Assembly (NCBI GenBank): GCA_023151145.1
Contig: JAKLJM010000245.1
Location: forward strand, 1 to 7,816
DNA from: Bacteriovoracaceae bacterium
GTDB taxonomy: Bacteria > Bdellovibrionota > Bacteriovoracia > Bacteriovoracales > Bacteriovoracaceae
Direction of reading: 5' to 3'
DNA: 7,816 nucleotides
The notes below the pieces were generated by a model. That model saw nothing but the letters and a program-made list of their open reading frames with translations, was not told where the DNA came from and did not search any database. Made by a program: the position numbers and the translations under genes. Of this stretch, positions 1 through 6,404 are shown piece by piece (positions within the stretch are counted from its first letter, which is position 1; the number at the start of each line of letters is the position of its first letter).

Positions 1-795
1 GCTGAATAAAACATTATCTTTTTGGTAACCAAAAGTTAAACCTTTAACTATTAAATTGGACGATTGCTTTTTTGAACTAAGTAGCCATGAGAATTGATCG
101 TTATCATTTTTTTGTACTTCTGGCTTGGGAATATTATTATTTAATTGAAAACGAATTTCTACGAACTGATCAGCTCCGTTACCCTCATTAGGCAACAAAA
201 CTAATTCAAAAAAACCATCACATATACTTTCAACTTCATCTAGATGATGATCAATAATCAAAATTCCTATTTCTTTTTTACTATTACCCAATTGTTCATA
301 TATATATTGGCGCATCGATTGATCTATAAATGCTGTAGGCTCGTCTAAAAAAAGCCAATCAGGTTCGCTGGCCACTAATGAAGACAACAATAATCGCTGA
401 CATTCACCGTGACTTAATTGAGATGTTTCTTTTAAGGCCATATTTTCTAAACGAAAACTTTCCATCAATAGCATTTTTTCTTGCATTTTTTCACGAGAAA
501 AAATTTTATTCTCCATGGAAAACAAAAATTCCGACAAGGCCTTTGGATGAATGATTTGAGAGAATGGATTTTGAAACAGATAATGAGAGTTAGAAAAAAA
601 CTCTAAATCTCCTTCCAACTCTCCCGAAAGAAACTCTGGATAAAATCCTTTTAAGAGTTGTAAAAATGTCGACTTCCCTAGACCAGATTTACCAGTAATG
701 AGATAACACCCCTTCGCCGGAAGTTGCAGCTCTTCTCTTAAAACCAATGTTAATGAAGAGCCTTGATGCTTAAAACGAAAAGGTTTAATTTTCAT
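1..795 (-). CDS. ykoD: Two-domain ECF-type ABC transporter ATPase, YkoD-like (3' end outside window)
   Basis: This is a cytoplasmic ATPase that would energise an energy-coupling-factor vitamin transporter. I read 265 residues without a stop from ATG (complement of 793-795) to the window edge. The first nucleotide-binding domain is complete: Walker A GKSGLGKST at residues 35-43, Q-loop FQNP near 74-77 followed by the ECF-typical SEFLFSMEN (88-96), signature LSHGE at 127-131 (variant of LSGGQ), Walker B WLFLDEP at 147-153 and H-loop IDHHL at 181-185. After a linker rich in N and Q, residues 247-265 (NLIVKGLTFGYQKDNVLFS) look like the start of a second ATPase domain with its A-loop tyrosine. This matches the duplicated layout of Bacillus YkoD. 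The D-loop reads AFID rather than SALD, and the signature is degenerate, so the first domain's ATP site may be asymmetric. The start overlaps the ykoE stop as ATGA, implying translational coupling. The family is secure. The ykoD name rests on the neighbouring ykoE and the riboswitch. Confidence 0.88.
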   Translation of the reverse strand, partial: MKIKPFRFKHQGSSLTLVLREELQLPAKGCYLITGKSGLGKSTFLQLLKGFYPEFLSGELEGDLEFFSNSHYLFQNPFSQIIHPKALSEFLFSMENKIFSREKMQEKMLLMESFRLENMALKETSQLSHGECQRLLLSSLVASEPDWLFLDEPTAFIDQSMRQYIYEQLGNSKKEIGILIIDHHLDEVESICDGFFELVLLPNEGNGADQFVEIRFQLNNNIPKPEVQKNDNDQFSWLLSSKKQSSNLIVKGLTFGYQKDNVLFS

Positions 796-1385
796 TTTTC
801 TTTATTAACTTTAACCACTAGAAATTGATTTAATAAACCCGTTTTCACTAACCGCTTTGTTAAATAAATTGTTGGTATTGCGGCTAAGGGAATCGTTGAA
901 ATCATAAAAGAAAGAAGTTGTAACAAGGCAAATCCTTGTCCCAGTGCTTGATAGTCATATTTCAAATAATCGTAGCCGTAACTTAATAGAGCCGAAGCGA
1001 ATCCAGCTAACGATAAAACTAAAAGATTAAAGCGCTTAAACCCAAACAAAGCGAAAGTAATCTCAGCACCAGCCCCTTGTAATAATCCGTAAATGACTGC
1101 ACCTAGTCCCCACTGAGTAATAAGCCCTTGAATAAAAGCTGCGACAAAGGAAGAAAGAAGAGCGACCCCCGGCTTACGAATGATAAAGGGCAGAAGTAAT
1201 CCTGGTATGACCCAAAAGCCGCTGGTCACATAATTAAATGGAGTATTGTCTATGAACACTTTTAAAACGTCATAAACTAACGTCCAGCCCCACATGGTTA
1301 CACCAATGACCACCGATACGACCACAGTCGTAACAACTTCAAATAATGTAAGTGATTGAATGAGAGAAAAGTACTTTCTTAACAT
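792..1385 (-). CDS. ykoE: YkoE-family substrate-binding membrane component of a thiamin-precursor (HMP) ECF transporter
   Basis: A 197-residue integral membrane protein, the usual size for the YkoE family. It would bind the vitamin precursor in the membrane and hand it to the coupling ATPase encoded just downstream. I see about six hydrophobic segments (roughly 17-40, 55-69, 73-90, 93-115, 119-138, 155-180). The QGAGAE stretch at 103-108 resembles the conserved QGxGAE region I recall for this family, and a basic C-terminal tail follows. I start it at the ATG at 1385 (MLRKYFSL), because AAAGGAG lies 5 bases upstream. An in-frame extension to 1469 would translate the riboswitch aptamer and cannot be right. 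The stop overlaps the ATPase start by 4 bases. A TPP riboswitch in its leader is strong independent evidence for a thiamin-related cargo. The exact substrate (hydroxymethylpyrimidine, thiamin or another precursor) is inferred, not visible. Confidence 0.88.
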   Translation of the reverse strand: MLRKYFSLIQSLTLFEVVTTVVVSVVIGVTMWGWTLVYDVLKVFIDNTPFNYVTSGFWVIPGLLLPFIIRKPGVALLSSFVAAFIQGLITQWGLGAVIYGLLQGAGAEITFALFGFKRFNLLVLSLAGFASALLSYGYDYLKYDYQALGQGFALLQLLSFMISTIPLAAIPTIYLTKRLVKTGLLNQFLVVKVNKEK

Positions 1386-1390
1386 GATGT

Positions 1391-1397
1391 CTCCTTT
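1391..1397 (-). promoter_or_regulatory. Shine-Dalgarno of ykoE, abutting the riboswitch
   Basis: AAAGGAG ends 5 bases before the ATG at 1385 and decides that start. It begins immediately after the 3' strand of the riboswitch closing stem (TAGG, 1401-1398), so ligand-dependent folding could control ribosome access directly. No terminator hairpin fits between aptamer and gene. Confidence 0.85.
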
Positions 1398-1480
1398 CCT
1401 ACGCAGGTTTTTAAGCCTTATCAGGTTCAAAGGGTATTTCTCAGGCATGCACCCTATGCGCAATGCCACCCCTAGGTGTT
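1398..1480 (-). promoter_or_regulatory. TPP riboswitch (THI box)
   Basis: On the minus strand the leader carries the diagnostic THI-box pieces in order and spacing. They are a 5' closing strand CCTA followed by GGGGT, a variable P3 arm (GGCATTGC pairing with GCATGCC, one bulged base), the invariant CTGAGA (1444-1439), ATACCC pairing back to GGGGT, TTGAACCTGAT (1430-1420), a short P5 (AGG/CCT) and GCGTAGG (1404-1398), whose TAGG closes P1 with CCTA. These are the pyrimidine- and pyrophosphate-binding elements of TPP aptamers. Known family behaviour is repression when thiamin pyrophosphate is abundant. With the Shine-Dalgarno next to P1 and no visible terminator, translational control is the likelier mode here. 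CCCTTT at 1435-1430 could alternatively pair with the AAAGG of the Shine-Dalgarno. Which state that pairing belongs to is a guess. Confidence 0.96.
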
Positions 1481-1492
1481 AATGATTGTCGA

Positions 1493-1521
1493 AGAATAAC
1501 ACAATGCTATTTCCTTTTCAA
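1493..1521 (-). promoter_or_regulatory. Sigma-70-type promoter of the riboswitch-ykoE-ykoD transcript
   Basis: Reading the minus strand, TTGAAA (1521-1516) and TATTCT (1498-1493) are separated by exactly 17 bases. The expected start point, near 1486, lies just upstream of the TPP aptamer, which is where it should be. The opposite strand of the same interval must also hold the maeB promoter, for which I found no convincing boxes. Confidence 0.7.
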
Positions 1522-1584
1522 TTAACCATTTCTCTTCTACCCTATTCGGGTCGTTATGACCGTACTTAAACAAAGGATATTTTT

Positions 1585-3543
1585 GTGACAAATCAACGAA
1601 ATGATTTAAAAACAATCGAAGACGAAAAAAGACAACAGGCCCTAGACTATCACTCAGAAGGCCGCCCGGGTAAGATCGAAGTTATCTCTACCAAACCAGC
1701 CATGACAGCTCACGACTTAACTAAAGCCTACTCACCAGGAGTGGCTTGGCCATGTCTTGAGATCGCTAAAGATCCAGAACTTGCTTACAAATACACTGCA
1801 AAAGGAAATTTAGTTGCAGTTATTTCTAACGGTACTGCTGTTCTTGGTTTAGGAAATATCGGTGCTGTAGCAGGAAAACCTGTTATGGAAGGAAAAGGAT
1901 TATTATTTAAGAAATTTGCCGACATTGATGTTTTTGACATTGAAGTTGATGAAAATACCGTAGAAGGAATGATTAAAGTCGTAAAAGCGCTTGAACCAAC
2001 TTTTGGTGGTGTAAACTTAGAAGATATCAAAGCACCAGAATGTTTTGAAATTGAAACTCGTTTAATTGAAATGATGGACATTCCAGTTTTCCATGATGAT
2101 CAACATGGTACAGCCATTATTTGTTCAGCGGCTTTTTTAAACGCACTTGAAATTACTGGTCGCGATATTAAGAAAACAAAAGTTGCGGTATCAGGAGCAG
2201 GTGCAGCTTCCATTTCATGTGCCAGAATTTTATTTGAACTTGGATTACCAAGAGAAAATTTAGTGATGTGTGACTCTAACGGAGCAATCCATAAGGGAAG
2301 AACACAGGGAATGAATAAATACAAAGACGAATTCGCCGTTGATACAAAAGCTCGTACTCTCGCTGATGCGATGGTGGACGCTGATTGTTTCATTGGTTGT
2401 TCTGCAAAAGGATTAGTTTCACAAGACATGGTTAAAACCATGGCCAAAAATCCTATCATTTTCGCAATGGCGAACCCTGATCCAGAAATTACTCCAGCAG
2501 AAGTTCATGCTGTTCGTGATGACGCCATTATGGCAACTGGAAGATCTGATTATCCTAACCAAGTAAATAACGTTTTAGGATTCCCATTTATTTTCCGTGG
2601 TGCCCTAGACGTACGTGCCCGCAAAATTAATATGCAAATGAAATTAGCTGCGGTTAAAGCACTTGCGGATCTGGCAAAAGAAGAAATTCCAGAAGAAGTA
2701 AAATTAGCTTACGGTGGGGAAGACTTTAAATTTGGTAAAAACTATTTAATTCCTAAACCTTTTGATGCTCGAGTACTTACTAGAGTAACTCCTGCTGTAG
2801 CAAGAGCTGCGATGGAAACAGGTGTAGCTAGAATTCAAATTACTGATCTTCAAGCGTACGCTCGATCTTTAGAAGGCAGAATGGGTACTTCTGCTGGATT
2901 TATGAAATCACTTCGCGACCGTTTAACAACTTTTGTTAATAAATCAGGGAAAAAAGTTAAGTTAGTTTTTGCAGAAGGAACTAATACTCGTATTCTTCAA
3001 GCTGTTAAACAACTTATTGAAGAAGATAAGATTGAACCAATTCTTCTTGGACGTAAAAAAGCCATTCATAAAAAAATGGATATGCTTGGTTTAGATTCGT
3101 TAAAAGATTCTGTAAAAACCATCAATCCAAGAAAACATCCTGAATTTGAGAACTATGTTCGTCAATTTGCAAAAGAAAAACAAAGAAGTGGCGTTTCCAT
3201 TTATCATGCTGAGGAATTATTAGCTCACCAAAACTATTTTGGTTCAATGATGGTCAGAGAAGGACAAGCAGACGCTGTCATTACTGGTCCAACGTTAAAC
3301 TACGCTGATTGCTTCCCTCCATTGGTAAAAGTTATTGGCACCAATGATAGACATACAGCCTCTGGTATCTTCATTATGACATTTAAAAACCGCGTTCTAT
3401 TCTTTGCAGATTGTGCGGTTCAAATTCATCCATCAGAAGAACAATTATCAGAAATTGCAGCGGGAACAGCTGAACTCTTTAGAAAATTAATGAGAAGAGA
3501 ACCAAGAATTGCTTTTTTAAGCAAACAAAATATCCTAACTTAA
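1585..3543 (+). CDS. maeB: NADP-dependent malic enzyme (MaeB type), reading frame ends early by deletion/frameshift
   Basis: This enzyme oxidatively decarboxylates malate to pyruvate with reduction of NAD(P), supplying NADPH and pyruvate in the cytoplasm. The start is GTG at 1585 with AAAGGA 7 bases upstream. The malic-enzyme half is intact: the YSPGVA tyrosine (Y49), the catalytic lysine in GKPVMEGKG (K104), metal-binding E146-D147 in NLEDIKAPE and D171-D172 in FHDDQHGTA, the dinucleotide loop SGAGAA at 203-208, and GRSDYPNQVNN further on. From about residue 430 follows the phosphotransacetylase-like domain, regulatory in the E. coli relative. It runs normally to RIAFLS (residues 641-646) and then reads KQNILT and stops. 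The expected block holding the conserved SNFGS-type motif is absent, and the rest of the domain continues in the -1 frame (3519-3842). The product as read has 652 residues against about 760 for the family. Catalysis is probably retained, but allosteric control or oligomer stability may be altered. Confidence 0.93.
   Translation: MTNQRNDLKTIEDEKRQQALDYHSEGRPGKIEVISTKPAMTAHDLTKAYSPGVAWPCLEIAKDPELAYKYTAKGNLVAVISNGTAVLGLGNIGAVAGKPVMEGKGLLFKKFADIDVFDIEVDENTVEGMIKVVKALEPTFGGVNLEDIKAPECFEIETRLIEMMDIPVFHDDQHGTAIICSAAFLNALEITGRDIKKTKVAVSGAGAASISCARILFELGLPRENLVMCDSNGAIHKGRTQGMNKYKDEFAVDTKARTLADAMVDADCFIGCSAKGLVSQDMVKTMAKNPIIFAMANPDPEITPAEVHAVRDDAIMATGRSDYPNQVNNVLGFPFIFRGALDVRARKINMQMKLAAVKALADLAKEEIPEEVKLAYGGEDFKFGKNYLIPKPFDARVLTRVTPAVARAAMETGVARIQITDLQAYARSLEGRMGTSAGFMKSLRDRLTTFVNKSGKKVKLVFAEGTNTRILQAVKQLIEEDKIEPILLGRKKAIHKKMDMLGLDSLKDSVKTINPRKHPEFENYVRQFAKEKQRSGVSIYHAEELLAHQNYFGSMMVREGQADAVITGPTLNYADCFPPLVKVIGTNDRHTASGIFIMTFKNRVLFFADCAVQIHPSEEQLSEIAAGTAELFRKLMRREPRIAFLSKQNILT
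3513..3519 (+). other. In-register T TTT TTA slippery heptamer at the maeB frame break
   Basis: Relative to the maeB frame (gcT TTT TTA agc) this is an X XXY YYZ heptamer, the classic arrangement for -1 ribosomal slippage. A -1 slip here continues as KQTKYPNLIVDGEMQAD, exactly the frame of the rest of the domain, ending at 3842 and giving about 752 residues. A purine-rich GAGAAGAGA lies at 3492-3500 upstream but is a poor Shine-Dalgarno match. I see no strong downstream hairpin. The heptamer and its register are seen; function is inference. It may simply be the scar of a deletion. Confidence 0.4.
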
Positions 3544-3842
3544 TTGTTGATGGAGAAATGCAAGCGGACGTAGCAGTTAATAAAAATCTATTAGATAAAT
3601 TATTTAACTTCTCATCACTAGACGCTCCTACTGATATTTTAGTATTCCCTGACTTGAACTCAGCCAACATCAGCTACAAACTCCTTGCTCAGTTAGCTAA
3701 CACTCAAGCCATTGGACCTATTTTAGTACCAATGAATAAGCCAGCGAATATCATTCCAAGAACAGCCTCTGTCACAGAAATTGTTAACATGTCTGTATTA
3801 ACTGCTCTATTAACTGATAAAAAAATGAGCATGCGCGAGTAA
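3519..3842 (+). pseudogene. maeB: Frameshifted C-terminal remnant of maeB (phosphotransacetylase-like domain)
   Basis: The -1 frame encodes KQTKYPNLIVDGEMQADVAV and continues through DILVFPDLNSANISYKLLA, AIGPILVPMNKPANII and a final VTEIVNMSVLTALL, the standard end of the MaeB/Pta C-terminal domain. No stop interrupts these 107 codons, so the break is either recent or tolerated. Compared with the remembered E. coli MaeB and Pta sequences, about 21 residues between FLS and the KQTKYP equivalent are missing. A deletion of 3n+1 bases (about 64) would give both the loss and the frame change. A separate start at ATG 3558 is possible, but GGAG is only 2 bases before it, too close to be efficient, and the fragment would lack the start of its fold. 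I therefore treat it as part of the broken gene and not as an independent one. Confidence 0.8.
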
Positions 3843-3865
3843 GCTAAGTTTTTTAGGAGAATTTT

Positions 3866-4237
3866 ATGAAGTATATTTCAACAGATAAAGCACCTGCAGC
3901 AGTAGGAACATACTCTCAGGGCGTTGAACACAATGGAACGTTTTATTTTTCGGGGCAAATTGGAATTGATCCAAAAACAAGTGAACTAGTTTCTGGTCAT
4001 GGCCCACAACTAAAACAAATTCTCGCTAACATAGACGGACTTTTAGAATCGCAAGGCCTTAACAGAACTAATATTGTAAAGACATCTATTTTCATGACTG
4101 ATCTTTCTTTATTTGCCGAAGTGAATCAAGCCTATGTAGAATATTTTAAAGCTCCATATCCAGCGAGAAGCACGGTTGAAGTATCAAAACTTCCGAAAGG
4201 TGCGTTAATTGAAATTGAGGTCATTGCAGTTAAATGA
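3866..4237 (+). CDS. ridA: RidA family 2-iminobutanoate/2-iminopropanoate deaminase
   Basis: A small cytoplasmic enzyme of the YjgF/YER057c/UK114 family. It hydrolyses reactive enamine/imine intermediates released by PLP enzymes such as threonine dehydratase, protecting other PLP enzymes from damage. The 123 residues are near the family's usual length. Family landmarks are present: AVGTYSQGV near the N-terminus, FSGQIG at 28-33, NIDGLLESQG at 55-64, VKTSIFMTDL at 71-80, FAEVNQAY at 83-90, and the substrate-carboxylate arginine in YPARSTVEV (R101), followed by LPKGALIEIE with the catalytic-site acidic residue near 116-118. This arrangement fits the archetypal, catalytically active RidA subgroup. 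AGGAGA lies 5 bases before the ATG. The gene begins 23 bases after the maeB remnant, and its stop overlaps the next start as ATGA. The three are therefore probably one transcript, though a metabolic link between malic enzyme and RidA is not obvious. Confidence 0.95.
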   Translation: MKYISTDKAPAAVGTYSQGVEHNGTFYFSGQIGIDPKTSELVSGHGPQLKQILANIDGLLESQGLNRTNIVKTSIFMTDLSLFAEVNQAYVEYFKAPYPARSTVEVSKLPKGALIEIEVIAVK

Positions 4238-4893
4238 TTTTAAAAAGCAAATACGTATTTGAATCAAAATCAACGAGAATGAAGAGGTACTTTTATAGTG
4301 TCCTCATCATTCTCGCTTCAGTTTTTGGTTTATACTCATTTGTTTGTGGAATCATACTTCTCGATGCTCGCAGTGAAAGCAAAGCCGCCAAAGCTGCCTT
4401 TATTCAAAACCCACCAGACCTCATCGTCGTTTTCACCGGCGATAAGGGGCGAATCAAATATGCAGTGGATAAAGCAAAAGAATTAAAACAACCAAATGTC
4501 TTTATTTCTGGTGTCCATCAAAAAAATTCGGTTCAAACTCTCATCAACCCAATTGATCCAAGCCTTAGTGAAGCAGATCACTTCGAACTTGATTACAACG
4601 CCAGAAACACTGTTGAAAATGTTGTTCAAACCTATAAGTACTTACGCGCCAACAGAGCTCTTCATAAAATTTTAATTATTTCTAGTGATTATCACATCAT
4701 GAGAATTAAACAGATTTTACATTCATTAAAGACCGAAGATGATAAATTTGAATTTTACTTCTCTCCGGTCCATTCAAGCTATTTTGATTTTCGAAATATT
4801 AAACTTTTGTACACTGAGGTTTTTAAAATCTTACGTACAAAAATTTTTCTAACATTTTGGGATCATAAAGCTCCTCTGCCCTACACTTACTGA
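4234..4893 (+). CDS. DUF218 (SanA/YdcF-like) membrane-anchored protein
   Basis: A 219-residue protein with one N-terminal membrane segment (about residues 20-43, preceded by KSTRMKR, so N-terminus inside) and a soluble DUF218 domain facing the periplasm or outside. Family hallmarks are DLIVVFTGDKGRIKYAVDKA (62-81) leading the Rossmann-like core, NVFISG, the conserved D-x-x-A-R-N-T-x-E-N motif (DYNARNTVEN), and ILIISSDYHIMR with its S-x-x-H element. Relatives include E. coli SanA, affecting envelope permeability, and YdcF, which binds S-adenosylmethionine. The biochemical role is not settled, and none can be read from this sequence. I keep the ATG at 4234 because it forms ATGA with the ridA stop. 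ATG 4279 (MKRYFYS) is a credible alternative that would keep the membrane segment. The 3' end overlaps the convergent lipoprotein gene by 7 bases. Confidence 0.85.
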   Translation: MILKSKYVFESKSTRMKRYFYSVLIILASVFGLYSFVCGIILLDARSESKAAKAAFIQNPPDLIVVFTGDKGRIKYAVDKAKELKQPNVFISGVHQKNSVQTLINPIDPSLSEADHFELDYNARNTVENVVQTYKYLRANRALHKILIISSDYHIMRIKQILHSLKTEDDKFEFYFSPVHSSYFDFRNIKLLYTEVFKILRTKIFLTFWDHKAPLPYTY

Positions 4894-6401
4894 CAGCCTT
4901 CTTTTCTCGGTGCTCTGAAATCCTGATGAAATTTTACTTTTACTGGAACATAACCTTCTTCATTCATAGATTTTTGATTGATTTTATATGCTTCACAATC
5001 ATTTAATCTAAACTCCTCATTGGCCCGTAACAAATCTTTAAAAGTTAAAGAATGACCATGTTCAGTATAAAAATCATTTTCAAGCTTAAAGACATTTTCC
5101 TCTAAAGGCTTAGTTAGCATTTGAAATTTTAAAATTGTTTCAATTGTCGAAGGCTTCATATGTTTTTGCATTTTATCTTTTGCAAAACCTAATTGTCTTG
5201 CGATCCATGCCCCATTTGATTTTAGCTTGGTTGAAAGATTAAATTTAAATTCATATTGTTCTTTTTCAATCCAATGAAAAACACTCGTTAAAACTGAATC
5301 TTGCATACGAATTTTTCTTAATTTAGGAATTGTTCTAAATTCGGCAATAACTTCAAAACGTGGATCTAAATCAATATCAGCAGGTGCAAAAGTTTCACGA
5401 GCCTTTATTCCCATCCCGCCCATGAAATCTGAATCAATTAAACGGCTAAATGATGTTCTAAAAGCCGGTACTTGATACTCTCCATTGCTGGCTTCTTTAT
5501 ATGCAAAACGAATAACTTCTGAACAAAACATTTCAGAGTGATCATCATCAATCATAGCAAAGTCATAAGGAACGACCTTTCCTTTGGCACGTACGTTATA
5601 AACATAATCAAAAATTTTTCTTGCAGCTTTTTTTCCTAGCTCGGCATCAACTTGTCGGAGTAAGACAATTCTCGCTTCTTCTTTTTTTAGAAACTCATCA
5701 AGCGGAGTGTAGATCATTCCAGTTTCAATTAACGCTTCTACTACATACATCTTGCCTTTTGCATCTTGACCAATGATTCCCAAATGTGAAAACTGTGCAT
5801 CTCCATCACCGATTCTCGCGATCATCGCGCTGACAAAACTCTGTCCACGCATCAAAAGAAGATCTCCCGGACGATAATCTATTTTGTCATATTTTGGATT
5901 AAGTATGGTGTGTGGTAGTCCACCCGTGAATAATTCTGTTGGTACTTTTGAAGGTGTTTCACTATTGGCATATAACCATTCGGCCAATGAGTCTTCGGCA
6001 AACCTAGTATACCGAATAGCATTTTTTACTGCATCCACACACTCTCTAGAGACTTGTGATTGATTATTTTTGATAAAATCACGCAAGCCCATTCTTAATT
6101 GAAATAATCCCTTTAATGAATCCTCACCTTTTTCTAGAAAATAAGATTTTTCAGATTCTGATTTCGGAAAATAAAAATCAGAAGGCTTTTCATAAACGTA
6201 ATCTGTATATTTTTTTATAAAAGGAACACAACTATCAACAGAGAGAAAATCGTTTGAGCGTACTCTTTCATTTAAGAGTGGAATATAATCTATGAATTCA
6301 TACACACTTTGCGGCTTTCTTCCAAGTGATCCTTGATGCGGTGGCATCATCGAACAAGAAGCCATAAGAGTAGCAACAGACAAAGTAATCAACTTTTTCA
6401 T
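4887..6401 (-). CDS. Predicted lipoprotein with YiiX-like permuted NlpC/P60 (papain-fold) hydrolase domain
   Basis: This 504-residue protein starts with a lipoprotein signal, MKKLITLSVATLMASC, with C16 as the lipidation site. Methionine at -3 makes the lipobox slightly atypical, and serine at +2 would favour outer-membrane sorting in enterobacterial rules. Residues 30-165 are a mainly helical domain I do not recognise. Residues 174-310 match the circularly permuted NlpC/P60 fold: YRPGDLLLMRG (176-186), histidine in FSHLGIIG (H206), VVEA (E222), and the nucleophile in MFCSEVIRF (C293), giving the H-E-C order of YiiX/YebB-type proteins. The remaining 200 residues are unassigned. Four other cysteines fall in two pairs (C58/C121 and C469/C503), one pair per flanking domain, which would suit disulfides in the periplasm. 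Family members are thought to act on lipids or envelope amide/thioester bonds; the substrate here is unknown. The start is fixed by GGAGGAA 6 bases upstream, inside a terminator stem. Confidence 0.85.
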   Translation of the reverse strand: MKKLITLSVATLMASCSMMPPHQGSLGRKPQSVYEFIDYIPLLNERVRSNDFLSVDSCVPFIKKYTDYVYEKPSDFYFPKSESEKSYFLEKGEDSLKGLFQLRMGLRDFIKNNQSQVSRECVDAVKNAIRYTRFAEDSLAEWLYANSETPSKVPTELFTGGLPHTILNPKYDKIDYRPGDLLLMRGQSFVSAMIARIGDGDAQFSHLGIIGQDAKGKMYVVEALIETGMIYTPLDEFLKKEEARIVLLRQVDAELGKKAARKIFDYVYNVRAKGKVVPYDFAMIDDDHSEMFCSEVIRFAYKEASNGEYQVPAFRTSFSRLIDSDFMGGMGIKARETFAPADIDLDPRFEVIAEFRTIPKLRKIRMQDSVLTSVFHWIEKEQYEFKFNLSTKLKSNGAWIARQLGFAKDKMQKHMKPSTIETILKFQMLTKPLEENVFKLENDFYTEHGHSLTFKDLLRANEEFRLNDCEAYKINQKSMNEEGYVPVKVKFHQDFRAPRKEGCQ

Positions 6402-6404
6402 AAA

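Noticed and set aside
1549..1561. Inverted repeat GGTC-GTTAT-GACC upstream of maeB as an operator
   Set aside because: The arms are only 4 bp and could occur by chance; no regulator is implied by the context.
1522..1584. A maeB promoter on the plus strand
   Set aside because: One must exist nearby, but the candidates (for example TTATGA at 1554-1559) lack an acceptable -35 box.
1785..2459. Two antisense open frames inside maeB (complement of 1785-2081 and 2100-2459)
   Set aside because: They mirror highly conserved malic-enzyme codons, resemble no family and show no convincing ribosome-binding sites.
3513..3518. A simple homopolymer sequencing error in the T6 run as full explanation of the maeB break
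   Set aside because: Correcting one base would restore the frame but not the roughly 21 missing conserved residues; a larger assembly or real deletion is needed.
3479..3670. Antisense open frame across the maeB junction
   Set aside because: It is the shadow of the PTA-like domain. The sense strand is clearly conserved protein on both sides of the break.
3558..3842. A separate small gene starting at ATG 3558
   Set aside because: Its protein is the tail of the MaeB/Pta domain, conserved sequence (PNLIVDGE) continues upstream of the ATG, and the GGAG is only 2 bases from the start.
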